A stretch of DNA of 64,000 nt from Paenibacillus_G elgii_A (GTDB lineage: Bacteria; Bacillota; Bacilli; Paenibacillales; NBRC-103111), in assembly GCA_042219835.1 (NCBI GenBank), contig JBHJMN010000033.1:9167-73166 (forward strand), read 5' to 3'. Positions 1-9,114 of the stretch are shown here, piece after piece. A program made the position numbers and the translations under genes. The notes beneath the pieces were generated by a model. That model had not been told where the DNA came from. It did no database searches and was given only the letters and a program-made list of their open reading frames with translations. The stretch's first letter is position 1. Each line of letters starts with the position of its first letter.

Positions 1-1491
1 GAGGCCTACCAGGCCGTGTCCAAGCTGACCAAGGCGGTCGGCCGGTTCGCGGGGGCCGGAGCGAAAAAGGAGTCGAAAGCGGACGGGAAACAGGCGGCTG
101 GCGGGCTGCTTCCCATCCTGCGGCAAACGCAAGCGGATATCCAGAATAGCGACTGGGACAAAGCCCGGAGCCGCTACAAGCAGTTCGACAGCCAGTGGTC
201 CAAGAGCGAGGCGGCCATCCGGTCGGATCCGTCCGGCGTGTACGGACAGATCGAGACGAAGCTAAGCCTGATCCGGATCGCGCTGCAAGCGGAGCCGCCG
301 AAGGCGGAAGCGGCCAACAAGGGCGTTCGTGAATTGATCCAGCTGATCGACGATTACGTCAGCGGCAAGCTCCGGGAGGACGCCGCCGCTTCCGGCCAGC
401 AATCGCTATCCGACGCGCTGGCGATTTTGCAAAAAACCGCGGACGCCATCAGTGCGGGCCGCAACGCGGAAGCGGGCGATCAGCTTCAGGCCTTTATCCA
501 GATCTGGCCTTCCGTGGAAGGAGAGGTCCGTACGAGAGCTCCGGACACGTATGACCGGATCGAACGGGAGATGACGGAAGCGGCCAGCCGGCTGCTGTCC
601 ACCCCCCCGCAGCCGGAGGAAGCGGGCCGCATCGTCTTGAAGATGCAGACGGAGCTTCAGCCGTTCACGGCGCAAACGAGCTATTCGGCTTGGGATGCCG
701 CGATTATTTTGCTGCGCGAAGGGCTTTAAGCGCTGCTCGTGCTGGCTGCGCTGCTCGCCTTTTTGCGCCGGACCGGCAACGCCTCCAAGCAAGGATGGGT
801 ATGGAGCGGCGGAGCGGCAGGGCTGCTTGCCAGCGGCGGCTTGGCCGTCGTGCTCACTTTCACGATTGCCAATGTGGCTTCCGGGAGCACTCGCGAGCTG
901 TTGGAGGGCGTCATGGGCCTTGTATCCGTGTTCCTGATGCTAACCGTAGGCGCATGGCTTCACCGCAAATCCCATGTCGATACGTGGAATCGGTATATTA
1001 ATAATCAGGTCGGCGTGGCTTTGGCCAGCGGCAACCTGTGGTCGCTTTTCCTAGTTGCGGCGCTTTCGATTTTGCGGGAGGGCGCGGAGACGGCCATCTT
1101 CTATATCGGCATGGCTTCCTCCATCGATCCGGCGCAGCTTGCGCTGGGCATCGGCTCGGCCGCCGTGCTGCTGTTCCTGTTCGGCTTCGTCATCGTCCGG
1201 GGTAGCGTCCTGCTGCCGCTCCGCCCGTTTTTTCTGGGAGCCACGGTATTGATCTATTACCTGGTCCTCAAATTTTTGGGCCAGAGCATTCACGCCCTGC
1301 AAATTGCGGGACAGATTCCTGCGCATGTGCCGGGCTATCTTCCTTTCTGGAATTGGCTCGGCGTCTACCCGACTTGGGAAACGTTCGTTCCGCAAGTGCT
1401 CGTGCTTCTTTTTATCGTGTTCCAATGGACCCGTCAAGAGCGGAAAATGCGAGGAAACGTTCAAAAAAATAACGAAACTTTTGTCTCGTAG
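1..1491 (+). pseudogene. FTR1-family iron permease, interrupted by an in-frame stop (5' end outside window)
   Basis: FTR1/EfeU permeases carry iron across the membrane using two R-E-G-x-E motifs. The reading frame is open from base 1. Its first ~240 codons are a hydrophilic, helical N-terminal domain, as in B. subtilis EfeU (YwbL), ending at REGL followed by TAA (727-729). The same frame then continues as ALLVLAALLAF and runs to 1491 with about six hydrophobic segments, including the second motif LREGAETAIFY. The stop therefore replaces the glutamate of the first REGLE motif; one G-to-T change from GAA explains it. Restart at GTG 739 is possible, but no ribosome binding site precedes it and the product would lack the first motif. 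No EfeO or EfeB gene follows. The family call is strong. Whether the lesion is biological or a sequencing error cannot be decided here. Confidence 0.9.
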
Positions 1492-1604
1492 CCGGTTGGA
1501 AAAAAGCAGGAGTTTGGACGCAGAATGTCGAATTCGTCATAGGAAACGGGGGCACATCACTGCAGAGTAGCGATCAGCTTCGCCCCTGCCGGAGGAGGAT
1601 GGCA

Positions 1605-1904
1605 ATGAAATATGCGATTTGCCAAACAGTCAAAATTGTAGACATGAACGAAGAAATTATGGCTGAGGTGCTGTTCGACCACGGAGAGCACGAGGCGCCG
1701 GCCTTATCGATCGGCTGCTCCGTCGTTTCGTACCAGCTTGGGTTAAAAGAGTTCGAAGTGGTTTATGACAAGCGTGAAGGCAAGGAGGAGCGGTTCAAGG
1801 TCATCGACATCGAGTTTGACTTGCTCAAGCAGCCTGCGATCACCCGCGTCTTTCTGGAGCCTGTTACGCTGATCGTCGGCCAGCACGATATCGGCCAAAT
1901 GTAA
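1605..1904 (+). CDS. Hypothetical protein, 99 aa
   Basis: I do not recognise this family. It is a soluble, acidic protein with no signal peptide or membrane segment; it looks like a small beta-rich domain (motifs VVSYQLGLKEFEVVYDKREG and VIDIEFDLL). An ATG at 1599 overlaps the end of the purine run GGAGGAGG (1591-1598), whereas ATG 1605 has normal spacing from it, so 1605 is the better start. It lies about 110 bases after the broken FTR1 gene and is closed by its own terminator, so it is probably a separate unit. Confidence 0.7.
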   Translation: MKYAICQTVKIVDMNEEIMAEVLFDHGEHEAPALSIGCSVVSYQLGLKEFEVVYDKREGKEERFKVIDIEFDLLKQPAITRVFLEPVTLIVGQHDIGQM

Positions 1905-1933
1905 TGCCGTATCCATCATCCGCATAACGTAAG

Positions 1934-1984
1934 AAGTCCTGCTGACAAAGCCGAATTCGGCGAGAAGGCAGGACTTATTTTGTT
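1934..1984 (+). terminator. Rho-independent terminator
   Basis: AAGTCCTGC (1934-1942) pairs perfectly with GCAGGACTT (1968-1976), with a second small palindrome in the loop, followed by ATTTTGTT. It ends the 1605-1904 gene. Confidence 0.8.
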
Positions 1985-2034
1985 CATTTGGCAGTGGGGA
2001 AAAAATACTATATCATGAAAGAGAGGTGAAGTTG

Positions 2035-2406
2035 ATGAACAGAACGTTTGTGGCTCTTGGCGGCATTTGCGCATTTCTGTCGGTAGCGCTCGGAGCATTC
2101 GGCGCACATGCGTTGAAAGGAAAGCTCACAGCGGATATGCTGGCTAATTTCCAGACCGGCGTCCAGTACCAGATGATGCATTCGCTCGGGCTGATCGCCA
2201 TTGGACTTGCTGCCTCCCTGCTTCCGGCCAGCGGACATGTACGCCGGGCCGGCTGGTCGATGTTTGTCGGGATCGTTGTATTTTCCGGCAGTTTGTATGT
2301 TCTAAGTATAACGGGAATAAAGCAGCTGGGCGCGATTACGCCTATCGGCGGGGTGGCCTTTTTGTTCGGTTGGCTGTCCTTGGTCCTGGCCCTTCGGGCA
2401 AAATAA
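2035..2406 (+). CDS. DUF423 family membrane protein
   Basis: A small integral membrane protein of about 123 residues with four hydrophobic segments. The first carries the pattern ALGAFGAHAL that is typical of DUF423 proteins (E. coli YgdD, B. subtilis YwdK). The molecular role of this family is not known to me. GTG 2026 lies inside the ribosome binding site AGAGAGGTG, so ATG 2035 is the likely start. A strong terminator follows, which makes it a single-gene unit. Confidence 0.85.
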   Translation: MNRTFVALGGICAFLSVALGAFGAHALKGKLTADMLANFQTGVQYQMMHSLGLIAIGLAASLLPASGHVRRAGWSMFVGIVVFSGSLYVLSITGIKQLGAITPIGGVAFLFGWLSLVLALRAK

Positions 2407-2427
2407 GTCCTAAGCCTCTTTCTCCAC

Positions 2428-2457
2428 ATTCGGCAGGTTCTCATGCCGAATTTTTTT
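2428..2457 (+). terminator. Rho-independent terminator
   Basis: ATTCGGCA (2428-2435) and TGCCGAAT (2444-2451) form a perfect 8-bp stem running into seven T residues. It closes the DUF423 gene. Confidence 0.85.
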
Positions 2458-2593
2458 ATGCCTACCCTTCTGGAACAACTCGCTTTTTTTGTCGAATTAG
2501 CAGGAAAAATACAGCTGTGCGTAGAATTTCTATGAGCAAGATGTGGGAATGGAATACTCTGACAAACGAGCCTATCCGGGAAAGGAGGCCTGC

Positions 2594-4522
2594 ATGTCTA
2601 GGACCGACGGACTAGCAAATGGAACACAACCGCGCGATGAAAAAAGAACGATGCTGTTCGCATGCGGAGGGACGGCGGTCGGATTCCTTGTCTGCTGGGG
2701 GGTCGGAGGGGCTTTTTTATGGGGATTCGGCATCGCCGTCTTCCTGTTGATGGCTTATTCGTGGAAACGTATTGTTCGGCTGTCCCGGGCTGTGTCCGAA
2801 TCGGACGCCAGAAGCCGTACGGCGGAGAAACGGCTTCGCAGGGCGGACAGCCAATTGAACGCGTTGTTCCATCACCATCCGAACGCCGTAGGGCTGATCG
2901 ATCCAGGGGGATGTTTTCTGCACTGGAATCCGGCTGCGGAACGCACGTTCGGATACCGGGAGGAAGAGCTAAGAGGGAAGCATTTGCGCACCCTGTTTCC
3001 GGAAGAGTTGTCCGGCAGGATCAACAACTTTTTCGTCGAAGCGATGCATGGCTTGCCGCTCTCGTTCAAAACGTCGCTTCTGCATAAAGACGGATACCGC
3101 ATCGATCTCGATACGACGGTCGTTCCGGTGAAGGAGCAGGGGATCACGACAGGGGTTCTGATCGTTTGCCAGGACATTACGTCCGCTACGCGGACCGAAG
3201 AGCAGATTCGGCATCTCGCCTACTATGACGACATGACGGGGCTCCCGAACCGCAGACTGTTCGTGCAGCATTTGAACGCCGCCATGGCGGCCACGTCCCG
3301 CCACGAACGAAAGCTGGCCGTCTTGTTCGTCGATATCGACCGTTTCAAGATCGTCAACGATTGCTTCGGGCACGATTACGGAGATATGCTGCTGCTGCAG
3401 GTAGCGGAACGGTTTTCCCGCTGCTTGGGCCCGGACGATTATCTCGCGCGTACGGAAGGAGACGAGTTTGCGCTTTTCTTCCAAGTGGCTGACCAAGAGG
3501 CGGAGCCGGTGGGAACGATCGCGAAGGCGATTTTCGACGTGCTGGAGGAGCCCTTCGTCCTGGGGCAAAATCTGGTTCACCTGACAGTCAGCATCGGCAT
3601 ATCGCTGCCGTCGCGGGAGGACGAGTCGGCGGATTTGCTTATGAAATGCGCGGATATGGCACTGACCCGGGCCAAGGAAAAAGGCAAAAACAACTATCAA
3701 CTGTTTAACAGCGAGATGAAATCTGTATCATTGAAACGCTTAACTCTGGAAAGCGAGCTTCGCCGGGCTTTGGCCAAGAACGAACTGCTGCTGCATTACC
3801 AGCCGCAGATGGATATTGCGACCGGACGCATTGTCGGGTACGAGGCGCTTGTCCGGTGGCAGCATCCGGAGCGCGGGCTGGTTGCGCCGGGGGAGTTCAT
3901 TCCGTTCGCGGAAGAAAGCGGTCTGATCGTACCGATCGGCGATTGGGCGCTGAAGGAAGCCTGCCGGCAGAACAAGCAGTGGCAAGATGCCGGGCTTGAG
4001 GTCGTGCCGATTTCGGTCAACTTGTCGATCCGGCAGTTCATGCAGCATCAGCTGTGCGCCGGAATTGGCAGGATACTTCGGGAAACGGGGCTCGATCCCG
4101 CCTTGCTGGAGCTTGAGATTACGGAGAGCTGCACGATGGATGTCGATTATGCCTGCGATCTGCTGCATGAGCTTAAGAAGCTTGGGGTTAAAATCAGCAT
4201 TGACGATTTTGGTACCGGCTACAGCTCGTTGTCCTACTTGAAAAAATTCCCGATCGACAAATTAAAAATCGACCGCTCTTTTGTGCGCGACATTATGACC
4301 GATCCCAACGACGCGGCCATCGTCGCTTCGATCATCGCCATGACCCGGCATTTGAACATGAAAGTGATCGCAGAAGGCGTCGAAACCGAGGAACAGCTCC
4401 GATTTTTGCATGACAATCACTGCCATCTCATTCAAGGCTTTTATTTGAGCCCGCCCCTTGACGTTCCCGACGCGGAGCGTCTGATGAAGCTTTACTCTAA
4501 GCGGGCAGCGGCCGGAGAGTAG
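2594..4522 (+). CDS. PAS-GGDEF-EAL cyclic-di-GMP signalling protein
   Basis: A 642-residue membrane-anchored protein that makes or breaks the second messenger cyclic di-GMP. Order: two membrane segments (about residues 20-57), a charged linker, a PAS sensor domain (about 88-200), GGDEF (about 205-370) and EAL (about 385-635). The cyclase signature is EGDEF rather than GGDEF, and the product-inhibition site has GPDD in place of RxxD, so cyclase activity is doubtful. The EAL domain keeps EAL, the asparagine in SVNLSIRQF, ELEITES, DDFGTGYSS, KIDRSFV and AEGVE, so phosphodiesterase activity is likely. AAAGGAGG (2581-2588) fits ATG 2594 better than the upstream ATG 2543. No adjacent partner gene is evident. 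Confidence 0.92.
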   Translation: MSRTDGLANGTQPRDEKRTMLFACGGTAVGFLVCWGVGGAFLWGFGIAVFLLMAYSWKRIVRLSRAVSESDARSRTAEKRLRRADSQLNALFHHHPNAVGLIDPGGCFLHWNPAAERTFGYREEELRGKHLRTLFPEELSGRINNFFVEAMHGLPLSFKTSLLHKDGYRIDLDTTVVPVKEQGITTGVLIVCQDITSATRTEEQIRHLAYYDDMTGLPNRRLFVQHLNAAMAATSRHERKLAVLFVDIDRFKIVNDCFGHDYGDMLLLQVAERFSRCLGPDDYLARTEGDEFALFFQVADQEAEPVGTIAKAIFDVLEEPFVLGQNLVHLTVSIGISLPSREDESADLLMKCADMALTRAKEKGKNNYQLFNSEMKSVSLKRLTLESELRRALAKNELLLHYQPQMDIATGRIVGYEALVRWQHPERGLVAPGEFIPFAEESGLIVPIGDWALKEACRQNKQWQDAGLEVVPISVNLSIRQFMQHQLCAGIGRILRETGLDPALLELEITESCTMDVDYACDLLHELKKLGVKISIDDFGTGYSSLSYLKKFPIDKLKIDRSFVRDIMTDPNDAAIVASIIAMTRHLNMKVIAEGVETEEQLRFLHDNHCHLIQGFYLSPPLDVPDAERLMKLYSKRAAAGE

Positions 4523-4543
4523 ATTCACTCTGTTCATTAAAAA

Positions 4544-4563
4544 AGGCCCGCTTCAGCGGGCCT
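4544..4563 (-). terminator. Terminator overlapping the stop codon of the 4553-5095 gene
   Basis: AGGCCCGCT and AGCGGGCCT form a 9-bp hairpin with a two-base loop. On the minus strand it is followed by a T run. The TGA stop of the minus-strand gene begins inside the hairpin. It may also stop transcripts arriving from the GGDEF-EAL gene. Confidence 0.85.
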
Positions 4564-5095
4564 GAAAATCGTCAATTTCGTTAATTTTAAGCAGGTACAC
4601 TTTTTTCTCGTCGACATGATAAACTGTGAGGTTTCCGCTGGCCGGGTCCGTATTGATAATACGGCATGGCATGCTGAGCTTGACCCCTTTTTCTTTCACG
4701 ATGGACAAACGTACAAGCGTATTGCTTTGTTGAAATACATTCATTTCCTCCCAGATCTGCTTGAATGGATCGACTTCCGGGCGTTTTGGCTCCGCAGTCT
4801 TGGTCTCTTTAACGTGTGAAGCGGCTGGGGCTTTCGGGGCGATTTCCGCAGGAGCGGTGTTCGACTGGCTTTTCGTCAGTTCGGCAGAAGGGTCGATTTT
4901 TTTGAGAATGGCTTCTTTCAGCGAGGCCTCGATCGTTTTACCTAATTCTACCCCTTGCTTGATTTGATAATCGGTTACAAATTCCGAATTGAGCTGATGC
5001 AGCAGCTTCTCCAAGGCTCGCCCGTTGGTATCTTCCTCAATCATGATGTCTACATTGAACAAAAACTTTCGTTTTTGCGGTTTGTTGGCTTCCAC
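4553..5095 (-). CDS. Hypothetical protein, 180 aa
   Basis: Family not recognised. The N-terminal part (KRKFLFNVDIMIEEDTNGRA) and a C-terminal beta-rich part (VYHVDEKKVYLLKINEIDDF) look folded; they are joined by an Ala/Pro/Lys-rich linker. There is no signal peptide or membrane segment. An ATG at 5125 has no ribosome binding site, while GAGGAGG sits just ahead of GTG 5095, giving a product starting MEANKPQ; I prefer that start. It faces the GGDEF-EAL gene tail to tail. Beyond its promoter the base composition shifts sharply to AT-rich. Confidence 0.7.
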   Translation of the reverse strand: MEANKPQKRKFLFNVDIMIEEDTNGRALEKLLHQLNSEFVTDYQIKQGVELGKTIEASLKEAILKKIDPSAELTKSQSNTAPAEIAPKAPAASHVKETKTAEPKRPEVDPFKQIWEEMNVFQQSNTLVRLSIVKEKGVKLSMPCRIINTDPASGNLTVYHVDEKKVYLLKINEIDDFQAR

Positions 5096-5125
5096 AGGCG
5101 GCTCCTCCTCATTTGATGCTTGCAT

Positions 5126-5988
5126 AATCTTTACTATATCATTTTTTGCTATAGGAAAATAGAAGTAAACAGACTGGAATTATTATTTTCTAAACTGTTC
5201 GTACGCGATGGAAATAACTTGAAGGTCGAAAACGACGAATGGTATGAATTTGGCTTGCTGCCGCTGCGGTATGTTGGAACTAGGTTCAGGATAAAAATGG
5301 TAGGCCTTACTAACTAAACATGATGCGAGGATACTACATCTAAAGGAGTTAGTCAAATTTTTTGCACTCTTCAGTAATTATGGATGGATTTGCAATTGTA
5401 TGGTAAATTGTCTGAGTAGTGGAAAGCGCTGGACTATATAGAACTGCTATTTAGTCGCTGCCCGATCATTTGAGGGACTATACGAATTGGAGTTGATCGT
5501 ACAATGAGTTCTCCACCGAAAGAGTCGTTCTTGCAGATAACAAAAAATTGTACTTAAATGTAGGATTCAAGTCTGTAAGTAATGAGTGCAGATGGCTAAA
5601 AATAGACGATGAAAATCAAACAACTTACGGAATTGGACATGAAAAAATTAATGAACTTATGATTAAAGAAGTGGGCAATATAAAATAGGAAAATGGCAGT
5701 ATAGATTTTTTAGGATACCTTTATTAAGCTAAAATGTGCTTTAGTTGAATAACTACCGTTGCATAAAGGCCCTGAGTTTTTTAGGAAAGAATCACGTCAT
5801 TAAGTTCATAGTACATAATGCGCGATGCTTCCAATATATGCTATTTTTTGTAAAAAGTTGCTGAATTCATAATAAAGTCGTTTAATTTAAGAATTAAGTT
5901 GTTTAAAATTGGCTAGATCGTTGAACAAACGGGCAGAATAGTTGAACGAAATCTGGAACAAATTGAATAAATTAAACGTTATTATATT
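5126..5988. other. AT-rich stretch without intact genes
   Basis: Composition drops abruptly from GC-rich to AT-rich. A short frame at 5120-5317 has no ribosome binding site and no recognisable family. One gene remnant (5503-5688) is visible; the rest shows only short broken frames. It reads as decayed, probably acquired DNA. Confidence 0.6.
5503..5688 (+). pseudogene. C-terminal gene remnant, possibly GNAT acetyltransferase
   Basis: A 61-codon open frame with coding character but no start; an in-frame TGA lies just upstream (5494-5496). It contains KKLYLNVGFKSVS, which resembles the last conserved segment of GNAT acetyltransferases (usually LYEKLGFK), and ends in a natural TAG. The assignment rests on this short motif only. 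Confidence 0.4.
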
Positions 5989-6006
5989 ATGAGGGGGAGT
6001 ATGTTG

Positions 6007-6408
6007 ATGAAGATAATTATTTCGTTTTTAATCACTTTATTGATGCTTACGGGATGTAATCAATCGAAAGTAATCAATTCTGAAAATTCAATAACTGAGT
6101 CTATTCATAATCCGACAGCACAGGAAATTATCGCTCAAAATCCGAATGCAGACATTTTTCAATACAAAGGAGTTATTTACGACAATGCAAGTAATATTGA
6201 ATGGGTACAACAAGAAAAGTTAACAGTTGGAGAGAAGGTTGGAATGATTACAAAGCAATATAAAGATGGTCTTAATTTTGAAGACGAAATGGCGACGAAA
6301 CTTCCTGTCGAAGTAGAAATTTTTGAGCCGATTAAGAAAAATGGACCAGTTTTAATAGTCAAATTAAATGGTAAGGAAATTAGATATTTGGGATTAATCG
6401 AGGGTTGA
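6007..6408 (+). CDS. Small lipoprotein, unknown function
   Basis: A 133-residue exported protein. The N-terminus is a lipoprotein signal (hydrophobic run ending LMLTG, then Cys17), so it should be anchored to the outer face of the membrane. The mature part is hydrophilic with about 90 residues of apparent beta structure ending in LIVKLNGKEIRYLGLIEG. No family recognised. GAGGGGG (5991-5997) sits too close to ATG 6001 and fits ATG 6007 better. The gene is AT-rich, like its neighbours up to 9 kb and unlike the flanking chromosome. A terminator follows at 6524-6553. Confidence 0.75.
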   Translation: MKIIISFLITLLMLTGCNQSKVINSENSITESIHNPTAQEIIAQNPNADIFQYKGVIYDNASNIEWVQQEKLTVGEKVGMITKQYKDGLNFEDEMATKLPVEVEIFEPIKKNGPVLIVKLNGKEIRYLGLIEG

Positions 6409-6523
6409 ATCTTTGCATGGCGTTCCGTTAACGGGAGACGATAATTCAATGCGTTTTTAAACAACTTTATTATCGGACAAAAAAACGAGACAAGGAAATT
6501 GGATTGATCTTATTTTGTTGATC

Positions 6524-6553
6524 AAGGAGCGCTTATAAGGTGCTTCTTTTTTT
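6524..6553 (+). terminator. Rho-independent terminator
   Basis: A hairpin of about ten pairs with some G-T pairs (left arm from 6524, right arm to about 6548) runs directly into seven T residues. Confidence 0.7.
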
Positions 6554-6955
6554 CGTTAGAAAAAGGGATACGGTTAAATACCGCTCCCATTTACTTTGAC
6601 ATTGAGACACGACGAATCTAAATTGGAATAGATCTCTAAAGTGAAAATTTCAGTTTACAAATATGTGATATTATGTATGTTTTTCAATAACTCCACCGTA
6701 GTCAATGACTTCATTTTGTTGGTATACAGTTACGGGGATAGCAAAGAACATAGCGTTATCGAAATCAGCAGGGGAAACGAGTGGTTGATTATATTTGAAC
6801 ATGGATGGATTCTCCAGAAAATATTTGTGTTCTTTGCGGTCACACCTTTAAATTATGATGAGGGGATACTTATCCCATCATCAATGAGAAAGTTAAAAAG
6901 TTTCCCTGCGGGTTGGGAAGTCTAAATAAAGAGGTATATATTTAGGGAGGCTAAT
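6554..6955. other. Gene-poor AT-rich stretch
   Basis: A GTG-initiated frame at 6641-6925 has no family I recognise and no clear ribosome binding site. A second frame near 6810-6944 reads MDSPENICVLCGHTF, then two stops, then continues to TAG. It could be the wreck of a small zinc-binding protein. Neither is called as a gene. Confidence 0.4.
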
Positions 6956-7366
6956 ATGGACGAAAAGCAAAAGGTTCAAGCAGTTGTGAATAAGAAACAA
7001 TTAGCTTCGATTATGAACAACACGAAATGGGGGCAGTTTCAAAAATCTGTTATTGACACATTGCCATTTACGCCTGCATACCAAGTTAAGTATGTATTAG
7101 AAGATGCTCCTTATCCAGAAAATTTTGAAGAAGACGTATGGTATTGGGCAGATTGGGAGCAAGGGATACATCCATTTTATTCCGTTGAATGGTTACGGGT
7201 TAGACCAAGATATGTAAAAAATAGGGGTAGACTTATTGAACCTGAAATAATTGATATTACCGGTGAGTTCATAGAGATGTTACAAAAACTAAAAATTCCG
7301 TTTGTTAAAGAAAATAGTACAATTTGCATTTATGGATATGTAAAAAGTACAGAAATATTCAATTGA
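6956..7366 (+). CDS. DUF6678-like protein
   Basis: A 136-residue soluble acidic protein with good start context (GGGAGG then ATG). The pattern NNTKW near residue 22, an aromatic centre (VWYWADWEQGIHPF, SVEWLRVRPR) and a C-terminal ICIYGYVK resemble DUF6678 proteins as I remember them. Small families of this sort often lie among polymorphic-toxin immunity genes, but no toxin is seen here, so an immunity role is only a guess. AT-rich codon use matches the island. Confidence 0.6.
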   Translation: MDEKQKVQAVVNKKQLASIMNNTKWGQFQKSVIDTLPFTPAYQVKYVLEDAPYPENFEEDVWYWADWEQGIHPFYSVEWLRVRPRYVKNRGRLIEPEIIDITGEFIEMLQKLKIPFVKENSTICIYGYVKSTEIFN

Positions 7367-7760
7367 TCCGTATTTCAACAATAAATTTAGCAGAGCAAAA
7401 AATCAAGGACGCTTTGACGTTCATGTTCGGGGCGCTGCTTACTTACCTTAAAAAGAAATAGACCGCCCTTGTGACGAGGGATGCGGTCTATTATTCGCTG
7501 ACACAGTTATCTTGGAAACCAACCGCCCTTAAAAGCGGCTATTGTGTATGGGAGAGTAGATGTTACCAGCATCTGCGTTTTTTAATATACGCTTAATTGT
7601 ACCTAACCATTCTTGCCTTACAAATTGCTGTCTTACATTAATAGTACCCTATAGTTTTTATATTGACAATATGGAAAATTGGCTGAATTCCTTTTTGGCA
7701 AAGATACATTTCTGGCGGAAATATATTTGATGTGATTAGACAAGAAGACTGTTCTTCTCC
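7367..7760. other. Gene debris and hairpin
   Basis: An open frame at 7384-7461 with no start encodes a C-terminal fragment ending DALTFMFGALLTYLKKK, then TAG. It overlaps a 10-bp hairpin (7457-7466 with 7483-7492) that lacks a T tail. The remainder to 7760 shows nothing I can name. It looks like leftover ends of lost genes. Confidence 0.45.
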
Positions 7761-8108
7761 TTAATCCCAATGTTGACTCATAGTACGCTTCCTTGTGGAT
7801 ATCATATTTTTGAGTCTATCCAAAGTAATTTCGTAATACTTACCCTCACTGATGTATGGCTTATCACCGATTAACTCGTAAATAGAATAATCGATATTGA
7901 GTTGAGTAAATTCTTGCATCATGACTATCAATCTTTCAGGAAATTCAGGATCATGTGTATCATCAAATAATTCTTTTACAAAGACAGGAGTATTTGTTCC
8001 AACTTTTGTTAAGATTGAGTTCAGACTTATATCTACACATCTACGAACAGCAGAAACTAATCTCGTTTTATTATCACCGAAGTTCCTAATGATTAATGCA
8101 ATAGCCAT
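7761..8108 (-). CDS. Hypothetical protein, 115 aa
   Basis: Family not recognised. A soluble protein with a plausible start: AGAGGTG precedes ATG 8108. It begins MAIALIIRNFGDNKTRLVSA and is predicted alpha/beta, ending in a basic tail. It is the only gene of the AT-rich island on the minus strand and is convergent with its upstream neighbour. Size and setting would fit an immunity-type protein, but nothing in the sequence proves it. Confidence 0.6.
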   Translation of the reverse strand: MAIALIIRNFGDNKTRLVSAVRRCVDISLNSILTKVGTNTPVFVKELFDDTHDPEFPERLIVMMQEFTQLNIDYSIYELIGDKPYISEGKYYEITLDRLKNMISTRKRTMSQHWD

Positions 8109-8269
8109 GTTTCACCTCTAAGAAGAATCTGGTATATAAACATTTTACCAAAGATTCAGAGCTCGTTGCATGTTTTTAAAAACATGATCCGCGTACTGTC
8201 GAAAACTGTTATATTATGGTATCATCAATTTGCGGTAGTCAGGGAGATTAGGAAAAGGAATGAGTTAAT

Positions 8270-8977
8270 TTGGCAAAAAAGAAAGAAATAGAAGCATTGA
8301 AAAATAGATGGGACGAAGAGTATGTCGCTCAATTAAACAAAGTTTTATGGAAAAAAGATTGGCGTAATCGTCAAGATGCAAATATTAATTTCCATAATTC
8401 TCCTTTTGGCGAGATAGCGTCAAAACGAGACTTTAGAGGCTTGGACTTGGAATGTTTTTCTTATCAAAACTTACACAATGTGGATTTATCATGTTCGACT
8501 ATAACGTCGATTACAAGAAGTGTATTAAAAGATGTAACTCTTGATTATACAGATATTAAATCTGGAATCAGCTCCATATTAATTGATTGTTCATTTGAAT
8601 ATGCGAATTTGCGCAAAACTGTCTTAAACAACGACGGTGAACCCATACAAAATACATCTTTTTACAAAGCGAATTTGTATAAACTTTTGGGAAGCGATCT
8701 TGTTTTTATTAACTGCAATTTCAATTCTGCCAACCTAAAGAGAGTTGATCTTAGATATTGCCGTTTTGAAAACTGCACATTTATTGGAACCCAATTTTTT
8801 ATGAGTACCCTAATTCATTGTACTTTTATTGGAGAAGCTCCTCAAATCGAGCAATTAGATAACAGTAATATAGAAAATATGGTCATAAACGGGGAGCCAT
8901 TTGATATTTCTAAAGTAAATCGCAATGAAACAAAAGAATTAATTGAATTGGCAAAAGATATAATTTCCGGAGTTTAG
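8270..8977 (+). CDS. Pentapeptide-repeat protein
   Basis: A 235-residue protein in which about residues 55-200 show the A(D/N)LxX-type periodicity of pentapeptide repeats (FRGLDLECFSYQNLHNVDL, FEYANLRKTVL, FNSANLKRVDLRYCRFENC), which folds into a right-handed beta helix. The repeat is loose and is broken by an insertion around residue 125. It starts with TTG 8270 behind AAAGGAATG. Such proteins can mimic DNA or act as adaptors or immunity factors; the sequence does not discriminate. It is the last gene of the AT-rich island. Confidence 0.8.
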   Translation: MAKKKEIEALKNRWDEEYVAQLNKVLWKKDWRNRQDANINFHNSPFGEIASKRDFRGLDLECFSYQNLHNVDLSCSTITSITRSVLKDVTLDYTDIKSGISSILIDCSFEYANLRKTVLNNDGEPIQNTSFYKANLYKLLGSDLVFINCNFNSANLKRVDLRYCRFENCTFIGTQFFMSTLIHCTFIGEAPQIEQLDNSNIENMVINGEPFDISKVNRNETKELIELAKDIISGV

Positions 8978-9114
8978 TGTTTTATCTCTTGTTTTTCAAA
9001 AAAATCGTGTCTTGACATTGGGGAGCATTACATCATTCCCCGACCCCGCGCACGGATGAAAGCCCAGGGGCATATAGTGTAGGCATACGGGTGCAAAAGG
9101 GGATGCTTGGGTCA

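Noticed and set aside
6641..6925. A 94-codon GTG-initiated frame as a gene
   Set aside because: No ribosome binding site, no recognisable family, and a competing broken frame overlaps it; recorded only as a gene-poor stretch.
7457..7492. Hairpin as a terminator or attachment site
   Set aside because: The 10-bp stem has no T tail, and no matching copy or integrase gene was found nearby.
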